DNA from: Austropuccinia psidii
Lineage: Eukaryota; Basidiomycota; Pucciniomycetes; Pucciniales; Sphaerophragmiaceae
Direction of reading: 5' to 3'
NCBI GenBank assembly: GCA_023105745.1
Contig: JALGQZ010000011.1
Location: 30,192,612-30,256,611, forward strand
DNA: 64,000 nucleotides
Shown here piece after piece: positions 56,885 to 64,000 of this stretch (within the stretch, counting starts at the first letter, position 1; each line of letters opens with the position of its first letter). Made by a program: the position numbers and the translations under genes. The notes beneath the pieces were generated by a model. That model saw only the letters and a program-made list of their open reading frames with translations. It did no database searches and was not told the origin of the DNA.

Positions 56885-58210
56885 ATGTCACCTGTACACC
56901 TCAGAGATCCTGGCTTCCAAAGGAACCAACCAGAGGACAGAGAAGGTTTGTCCAGAACCAGAAGACCTGAAAGAGGACACCTTGGACACAGTAGTGGATG
57001 GAAAAACAATGAGGGAGATAATATCAACCCTGTCATTCACACTCCAACTCAATGGAGACCTCAAACCAGAGGACTGGAAAGACATGGATCAAGTTCTTCA
57101 GCTCCACAAGCTCCTCAAAGACTTATTCCAATGGAGCATGGACAGCAAGAGGTTCAACCTGGCATCTCACTGGGAAGAACTTGGAGCAAGTTGCCAGAAG
57201 ATCTGTCTCAAAGAGATAGACTTCCAAGACCTGATGGTAATCACCAAAGGTTGGAATCCTACCAGGCAGTTCAGACTCCTGGAGGCAAGGGCACAGAGGA
57301 TAAGGGAGAAGCAAGCCACTATACAAGCTATAGAAGAACAGTTAACCCAGACAGGGCCTACTCAGATTCCTTCAGGCTCACAAGAAGCAGGCCAAATCAG
57401 CTCTCCAGTGGCTTCACACCATTCAGAAACCAGCAGATCAGTGGCCAAGAGTCACCATTCTACACAGTTCCAGGAAGTTTCCAGGAGAAGGCAAGGAAAC
57501 AAGGGCAAGAACAAAGCCTCCTTCAACCAGAGGAGGAAAGAGTCAGACCCTATGATTCAGAAGCTGTTGGATTTTGTAAAAGAAGTTCAAAAGAACCAGA
57601 AGTAGTTGTAAACCAATCTAGAATCAGTAGTCCTACTAATAGAAAAATTACCCCCACTCAGACTGAAAATAACATTGTCACATCTGAGAGTAACATCAAC
57701 AGTGATACACTGTGGTTACAAATGTCCCAATATGCTGAGCAATCTGAAAAGCAGCTTGCAGAATTTGAAGCCAGCCATGAGAGGATGAAAAAATTACAAG
57801 CTTCCATGGAAAAAATAGTTAAAAATCTTCAAGAAGGACATGCTCAATTGAGCAAAGCCTCTGAAGAAACTAAAAAAACACTGAATCTAGTCTTTGAAGA
57901 ACAACACCACAGCAAAAGGGACAGGGATTGTCTAGACCAAGACATAAACAAATTGTTTAATGTCTACCATAGCTTAAAGCCCCAAACACAAGGCCAAGTT
58001 ATGGAGAATCCATATCAGCCAGATGACATGTTGATGAATAAGGCAAGATCTCCATCACAATACCAGGATGAATATGGCATGTCTTATTCAGAGAAGGAAG
58101 CCTTGAAAAAGCTTCCTGAGGCCTCAAGCTGGCCCAAATTCTCTGGATCAGGGGAATATGATCATATGGAGCTCATAGATTATATTGATGGACTCCTCAT
58201 TGATGTACCA
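56885..58210 (+). CDS. D2 Gag, long frame (truncated by LTR H1)
   Basis: Starts MSPVHLRDPGFQRNQPEDRE. The first ~240 residues are polar and low in hydrophobics (GSSSSAPQAPQ, RLTRSRPNQLSSG). After about residue 270 it becomes helical, with a coiled coil (LWLQMSQYAEQSEKQLAEFE, ASMEKIVKNLQEGHAQLSKA), then SYSEKEALKKLPEASSWPKF and GEYDHMELIDYIDGLLIDVP, a capsid-like region shared with D1 and B1. The frame stops a few codons into solo LTR H1; the true continuation is at 60041 in the same frame. The first 720 bases overlap a second long frame. Confidence 0.78.
56905..57605 (+). CDS. Overlapping second frame in D2 gag
   Basis: Open from 56871 (first ATG) to TAG 57603-57605, completely overlapping the long Gag frame. 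As an exon from 56905 it reads ILASKGTNQRTEKVCPEPED, TMREIISTLSFTLQLNGDLK, PEDWKDMDQVLQLHKLLKDL, FQWSMDSKRFNLASHWEELG and a basic tail (SRRRQGNKGKNKA). It is rich in Trp, Leu and Ile and looks like a folded domain, unlike the other frame over the same bases. D1 keeps a matching start (CPLYTSETLQSQE). Splicing 56836 to 56905 joins it in frame to the first exon. I do not know its function. Confidence 0.62.
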
Positions 58211-60035
58211 TGTAAGGTGTGAATATGAAACTTTGATTAAAAATCAAGTACTTTTCCTGTCCTCAAAATTTGTATAAGGTAAAAATCAATTAAAAATAGT
58301 AAAGAATATTATTTTTAAGAGAAAACACGCCAATTCTATTGTTTATAACTTTATTAGTATAAAACAATAATATTATAAAGATTTATTGTTTTACCAACAA
58401 TAAAAATCTATCCAAAACATACTCTACAAGAGATATCTTAAGGCTACAAAGAAATTTCTTCAAGAGCAATTTCAAATGGAATTAACTGAGCCAAAAACTG
58501 CAAGAAATTAATTGAAGAAAAAAGTCTTTCAAAATAATATTAAAGAGAAAACACGCTCAAAAGTGACCAGAGTGAATTTGGAAACAAAGTGACAAAGTTT
58601 ACAGTGATGAAAGATGCTTTAATTCACTTTTGGGGTGGTTCAGGGGTAAAAATGATTATAAAAGTTACAAACAATGATTATAATGATTTTTTCACATGGT
58701 TAAAAGGTTTGAAATGATTTAAGGAAGGTGGTTGGAATCTCTTATTGATTGGTTCAACAGTGTTTAAACTAATTATAAAAGGAAAAGATTCTAACATGAA
58801 GAGAAAAGTGGGGCAAAGAAGACATTCTTTTATAGCCATCAATTCTCTTACTCCAAAAGTAAAATTTACTCTTGTCAGTCGTGAAAAACAGTCTGACAAC
58901 AGAAAAGCCAATTATGGCATCATTGAACCCTGGTTTAGACCAAAAGGGCCGGTTAAGCCAGTTTTAGCCAGTTTAGACCCTTAAATCAGCCATTAATATA
59001 GAAATACCAGGCCTAGAGCCTTCAAAACACGTCAGAATATGTGTCAGAGGCGTAGAAGCCAGTTAGAGCTGTTTTTACTATGATTGTTTTATCTTAAGGG
59101 TAGTTTTACCCTCTTGGCAACAGCTAAAACTACCCCAGTTGCTATCAAAACCTCATCATCAATTAAGTCCACAGACCCTGTAACTCAATTCCAGGCCAAA
59201 GGTGATGAACTTTTGCGTGAATTATGACATCCCACGCCTGTCAGCAAGGATTTTGGGGGTCTAGCTCCCCCTTAGAGCTGGAGTTCCTTTCCCCCCCCGA
59301 ATTTAATCTTTCCAATTTATTTTTCCTTTAATTCCTCATCATGTATTATACTTATAATTTACATATGTAATTCAATTGAATTGTACAGTACAATACAGTA
59401 ATAATTGATACCTCATATGTAAATCAAAGTTCACTTATTTAATACATGCACACATTTTGACATTTCAATTGAACTCAATTGAAAATACTTCAATTCATCA
59501 TAACTTTTAAACTAAACAAAACACCTCAATTTTAACACAAAAATTGATGGTTAACACCACATGTGGTGTGAATTAAATTAAGGTTTTGAGGATTTTCAAC
59601 TTTTGTATTGAAAATACTAAAAACTTAATGTAAGCTTATTTAGAGTTGAGCTACAAGAATTTCCCTCAGAGGTGACCCCACCTGATTTTTTATGAGGAAT
59701 CCAATGGTGAAATAGTTTTTATATGTTTATTTATTGGATAAAAAGTTATAATAAATTTTATTTAACTTTTTTCCAAATTTATTTATTTTTTCACAATTTT
59801 GTTAAAATTTCATTTTTACTTAATTTTTTTTAAGTATAAAGGTAATTTTATACTTTCAAAATTTAATGTATTTTTATTTTTAAATTGTAATTAATTTTTT
59901 TATTTTTAATATAATTTTATATTTATATTTTGATTTTTATTTTAATAATATAAATAAATTTCTTTTATTTATATTAATATGTTATCTTTGTATTTGTGGT
60001 CTTTTGGGTATATGAAATTACCTCTAAGGCTCACA
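58211..60035 (-). repeat. Solo LTR H1 inside D2 gag
   Basis: 1825 bp. Minus strand TGTGAGCCTTAGAGG at 60035 to CCTTACA at 58211, flanked by a perfect 5-bp target duplication TACCA (58206-58210 and 60036-60040). Gag reads ...LIDVP before and SISDYWITARLN after, as in D1 uninterrupted. Internally very AT-rich with a T-rich tract 59750-59960. No coding. Confidence 0.93.
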
Positions 60036-60610
60036 TACCAAGCATATCAGACTACTGGATTACTGCTAGATTGAATACTGCATTTAAAGGTCATGCTAGT
60101 ATATGGTAAACAGAAATGAAAGAAATTCATGGCAGAAGAAACTGGCCATGGTGGAAGAGTCAAATCATCCAAAAGTACAGTAATGGAACTTGGATATGGC
60201 AGAAGACCACGTCATTTGAAAATGACAAATACTCAGTGGACAAAGATCCATATGGGTGGTGTCTTAGACAGTCTTAAAGACTTAAAGCCATTGATCCTCA
60301 GATGAAAATCCAAATGAGAAATCACAAGCTTGTGACACAACTGCCAGGAGAACTAGAGCATACAGTAAAACACAGATGCAACCAAAATTGCACTCTCGAT
60401 GACATTTACAACTCCTTACAAGACATAAGGAAAAGGACTAATATAGGGAAATTCACCCCATGTAAGAGCTGTGGTTTCAAAGAGAAACAACCTTTCAGGG
60501 TAGAGTTTAAAGACAAAACCAATAAAGAGTGGCAGAAGTGGCAAAGAGAAGAAACTCTTGTCACAATTGTGGTTCAACAGACCACTATGCCAAAAACTGT
60601 CCAAAGGCAA
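60036..60610 (+). pseudogene. D2 Gag C-terminal part with zinc knuckle
   Basis: Continues the long Gag frame: SISDYWITARLNTAFKGHAS, then TAA near 60108 (expected Tyr), EIHGRRNWPWWKSQIIQKYS, TAA near 60275, then QMKIQMRNHKLVTQLPGELE. A frameshift near 60535-60553 precedes SCHNCGSTDHYAKNCPK (60556-60606), a perfect CX2CX4HX4C knuckle. Binds element RNA in this family; inactive here as a continuous protein. Confidence 0.82.
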
Positions 60611-61014
60611 AGAAAAAAGTCTATGCCATTGAGAAATTCTCAGAGTAGGAATCCCCAACAGAGGATTCTGAGTCAGACTCCATGGGTGATGCCATCAGAG
60701 AACAATCTGATTATGAACAGGACCCAAGAGAAGAATTTCTAGTGGAGTACCAAGGGGAAACTCCACTGGAAATTCAGGACATACTGTTGAAAGCAGGCAT
60801 GCCACAGGATACTGCTAACAAAAACTTGTGCAAACATACACAAGATGCCCAAACATTCCTGGTTACACCAACTAAAGGAATGGCACATATACATGGCACA
60901 GCCACAAAAATGACTTTCTGTATTGACAATGCTCAGCACCCACTGATCATTGATAATGGAGCACACTGCTCCATAGTGGCCAGGAACTATCTGGATAACC
61001 ACTTCCCAAATTGA
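60611..61014 (+). pseudogene. Protease region of D2, active site DNG
   Basis: Same frame as the knuckle. Acidic linker (EDSESDS-like), EEFLVEYQGETPLEIQDILL, KHTQDAQTFLVTPTKGMAHI, then HPLIIDNGAHCSIVARNYLD. The retropepsin motif D-S/T-G reads DNG at 60952-60960, so the protease is probably dead. Ends at TGA 61012-61014, where TGG (Trp) is expected; the frame continues (EKQLLPTKAKNF). Confidence 0.8.
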
Positions 61015-61026
61015 GAAAAACAGCTC

Positions 61027-62568
61027 TTGCCCACTAAGGCAAAGAACTTTAACACTGCATCAGGGAAGATGACTTCCATTGGGACAATTATCAAAGAGAT
61101 AATTATATCCCACAGGAAGGGTAATATCAGACTCAACCCAGAGTTTTCAGTGCTTAATGATGCCCACCTCCAAGGGTTTTTACTGGGAACAGATTACCAG
61201 AGGATGTATGGAATAGACATTTACAGCAGTAAAAATAGGAACATCACCATTGGTACTGACAAGGAAAAGAAATTTTCACTTGATATATACCAGATATCTT
61301 CTCAAGATCCACTAGAAGAACTTCTGAAGGAATTCAGAGAGGGACAGTTTAGCAATACCCTCACCAGTAAACAGAAACTAAGTTTACTGAAGATGCTGAG
61401 AAAAAACAGACCAGACTTTGCCATTGGTGAAGAACCATTAGGCAACATCAAAGGCCATGATATAGAGCTATATCTGGATGTGGAAAGACCTTATCCACCC
61501 ATGCTTAGGAGACCTCCTTATCCAGAAAGCCTGGAAACCAGGAAAGAAATTGAGAAACATATCAATGAACTCCTGGACATGGATTTCATCAGGAGTATTG
61601 GAAATAATGAAATAGTGGAAATAACCACCCCTGTCCTAATCACCTGGCATGAAGGCAAGTCTAGACTGTGTGGAGAATTCTGCGCTCTGAAAAACTACAC
61701 AAAAGCAGACAGGTACCCTATACCCAGAATACCTCATGCCTTGGATAAACTGGCAAAAGCCAAATACATAACCAAAATGGACTATATGAAAGGCTTCCAC
61801 CACAATGAAGTTAAACTAAACTTCATTAAGTTACTCAGAATAATATGCCATATGGGTATATATGAGTATACCAGGATGCCATTTGGCATCAAAAATGCAC
61901 CAGCCCACTTCCAAAGGATGATGGACACAATATTTCAAGAAGAAATACTGGAAGGCTGGCTGGTATTATATATTGATGATATCATTATATACTCAGAGAC
62001 ATGGGAAGACCATGTACAATACATAGACAGAGTGCTAAGTAAATGTACACCCATCAACCTGAAAATTTCACTCAAAAAGTGTAATTTTGGCCAACAAGAG
62101 CTACTGGCTCTAGGACAAAAAGTCTCAGGTCTTAGTCTGGAAATTGACCAGAATAAAGTAGCAGCGGTACTGCAAAAGCCAGTACCAAGGAGAATCAAAG
62201 ATATGCAATCTTTCCTTGGGTTTTATAGCTACTATAGAAACCACATCAAGAATTTTGCCGACATAACTAGTAGTTTATACAAGTTGTGTTCAAAAGATGT
62301 AGTTTTTGAAATTACCAAGGAAAGGAGGGACACATATGAGAGGATCAAATATGAACTCACAAATGCACCTGTGCTCATCTTGCCTGAATTTAAACTACCA
62401 TTCAAGTTATACATAGATGCAGCATGTAGTCAAGGCTTAGGAGCAGCCCTTCACCAAAGACAAATTGTAGATGGTGAACCAAGAAAGGGAGTAATATGTT
62501 ACATCTCTAGGCAACTGAAAGATTCAGAGGCCAGGTATGGGGCCGCCAGACTGAATGTCTATGCTTAG
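61027..62568 (+). pseudogene. Reverse transcriptase and RNase H of D2
   Basis: Open over 513 codons. Protease tail (NIRLNPEFSVL, FLLGTDYQRMYGIDIY: the LLGxD signature), then RT: ELYLDVERPYPPMLRRPPYP, TPVLITWHEGKSRLCGEFCA, RYPIPRIPHALDKLAKAKYI, MPFGIKNAPAHFQRMMD, and the intact YIDDIIIYSETWED box (about 61969-62010). Connection: MQSFLGFYSYYRNHIKNF. RNase H start: [34 protein letters not shown]. One base is missing near 62548, so the frame ends at TAG 62566-62568 instead of reading [23 protein letters not shown] replaces the usual GDFRALNNY. Confidence 0.9.
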
Positions 62569-63383
62569 TCTGGGCTCTGGAAAAACTCCATTATTATCTG
62601 GAGGGTGCAGTCTATGAAGTCTACACAGACTGCACCGCCTTGAAGTCTTTAATGAACATGAAGACTATGAATAGACACATGCTGAGATGGCAAATAGCCA
62701 TCCAGGAGTATAGAGGGAACATGACCATCCTATACAAGGAAGGTAAAAGCCATACCAATGCAGATGGCCTCAGCAGATGGCCACTGGACAATGTCAAAAG
62801 AAATCCAGCTTATGACCCTGAAGTTGCAGCCAGGATCCCTATCCATTTCATGGAAGTGGTTAGGAGGAAGAACTTCAGATTTTCTGAATGGGCACCAGAG
62901 AGTGGTACCCTTGACAGTGAAAACACTGATTCAGAGGGAACAGAAACTCTCATACTGGGCATAAGTTTCTCAGAACTACACAATGAATTTTTTAGTGCAG
63001 TACTGAAGTCTTATGCCAAACAAAAACAGTGTGGCATATTACTACAACTCCTGCAACAAAAGTACAGGAGTCCAGAGCTGGAATCCCAGCTGGATGAACC
63101 TTGGTTGAGGGCCTATAAAGATAACAAGTTCTTCCTTATAGATGGACTGCTCTACCACAGAGAGAAACACAAAAGTGCACTCACAGTGGTAGACAGAGAC
63201 CACATCTCTCTGATTCTGAAAGAATGCCATTACTGCCCCTACATGGGACACATGAGTGAGGGCAGGCCCAAGGAGAGGGTAGCAAGCACAGCTTGGTGGC
63301 CCAAGTGGGAACAAGAGTTTAGTGAATACATCAACACTTGTGAAAGATGCCAAAAGGCAAAAAGGAAGCATGGGAAGAAGTAG
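62569..63383 (+). pseudogene. RNase H end and integrase zinc region of D2
   Basis: After the frameshift the frame reads [25 protein letters not shown], then [20 protein letters not shown] and [12 protein letters not shown], the RNase H end. A linker ([20 protein letters not shown]) leads to [37 protein letters not shown] and [17 protein letters not shown], the HHCC zinc region of integrase. TAG at 63381-63383, where a Tyr codon is expected; the frame stays open beyond. Confidence 0.86.
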
Positions 63384-64000
63384 GGGTTACCTCAACATAT
63401 CGAAGAACCCAAACACCCATGGGAAACCATCAATATGGACTGGGTTACAGGACTTGTTCCATGAGGCAAAGAAAAATACAATGCCTGCTTAATCATAGTT
63501 GATAGGTTCAGCAAGAGAATGAGTTGTCTACCATGCCACAAGGAAGACACAGCCATGGATACTGCTCTGTTATTTTGGGATAGCATCATATCTACCTGTG
63601 GAGTCCCTAAAATTCTCATTAGTGATAGGGAACCAAAATTCACATCTGAATTTTGGACCAACTTGTATGACATGCTTGGCACCAAGCTTGCTTTTTCCAC
63701 AGCTTACCATCGACAAACAGATGGCCTGGCAGAGAGGATGATCCAAACAATGGAGGACATCCTTAGGAGGTTCTGTGCCTATGGCATGGAGTATAAGGAC
63801 CATGAGGGCTATACCCATGACTGGGTTACCCTTCTACCAGCTGTCCAACTGGCTTATAATACAAGTCAGCACTCTACCACCGGAAAAACACCTGCACTGG
63901 TAGAGAAAGGGTGGAATCCCTTGTTGCCTGTGGATCACTTGAAGAAAAATCTTCTGATCATCCACCCCACAGCCAAAGACTTCCATGATATGTGGAAGAG
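63384..64000 (+). pseudogene. Integrase core of D2, runs off window
   Basis: Same frame: HPWETINMDWVTGLVP, then TGA near 63462 (expected Gly), then [35 protein letters not shown] and [20 protein letters not shown]. These give the D, D and E positions. The frame stays open to the last base ([20 protein letters not shown] region), so the GPY/F module and tail lie outside. Confidence 0.88.

Larger units (their letters stand above)
54494..64000 (+). mobile_element. D-family Ty3/Gypsy element D2, 3' end outside window
   Basis: 5' LTR, primer site, leader intron, gag (split by solo LTR H1), zinc knuckle, protease, RT, RNase H and integrase in order. It is the best-preserved element: RT is open over about 500 codons with an intact YIDD box. 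Lesions include a DNG protease site, stops at 61012-61014, 63381-63383 and about 63462, and a frameshift near 62548. The segment order serves as the template for recognising D1. Confidence 0.95.

Noticed and set aside
59251..59275. PBS-like TTTTGGGGGTCTAGC inside LTR H1
   Set aside because: H1 runs uninterrupted from 58211 to 60035 with a perfect target duplication outside, so this is not a second element boundary.
1..64000. CRISPR arrays, bacterial operons, tRNA or rRNA genes
   Set aside because: No spaced direct repeats, no cloverleaf or rRNA signature noticed; the content is eukaryotic retrotransposons.

Overview
This 64 kb window is a transposon graveyard from a very AT-rich eukaryotic genome. 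I find no host gene, tRNA, rRNA or CRISPR array. Almost everything belongs to Ty3/Gypsy LTR retrotransposons with chromodomain-like tails (chromoviruses), their long LTRs, and solo LTRs. From memory of these Gag/Pol families, of fungal-type introns and of the AT content, I infer a rust fungus (Pucciniales), most likely the myrtle rust Austropuccinia psidii. This rests on recognition, not on a search.

Layout. (1) 1-8841: 3' part of chromovirus A1 (gag to chromodomain, heavily broken). Its 3' LTR is split by solo LTR F1 (5839-8022, target duplication ACTCT). (2) 8842-11018: stub of an F element with 3' LTR F2. (3) 11019-34373, minus strand: one D-family element (D1), recognisable as a single element although cut by four insertions: F2 in its 3' LTR, complete element B1 (15048-25594) at the gag/protease boundary, a chimeric LTR unit (25763-28311) in gag, and solo LTR E1 (30548-32446) in its leader intron. 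(4) 34374-50997: diverged E-type LTRs; one is split by full-length chromovirus A2 (38529-48856), whose LTRs are nearly identical. (5) 50998-54493: solo and partial LTRs (H2, D3, an A1-like fragment, E2, F3). (6) 54494-64000: plus-strand D element (D2), best preserved, running off the window, with solo LTR H1 inside gag.

How the parts work. A, B and D encode Gag, retropepsin, reverse transcriptase, RNase H and an integrase with HHCC, DDE, GPY/F and a chromodomain-like tail. Every copy carries stops or frameshifts, so none looks autonomous as read. A2 and D2 keep an intact RT aspartate box.

Most unusual: (a) D elements appear to build the gag start codon by splicing a leader intron of about 550 bp (exon ending in A joined to TGGAAG), conserved in D1 and D2; (b) D and B gag regions carry two long overlapping frames, and in D2 two acceptors 2 nt apart could choose between them; (c) A2 carries, antisense between pol and its 3' LTR, a gene with a 50-bp intron encoding a Cys array that matches the fungal Zn2Cys6 spacing.
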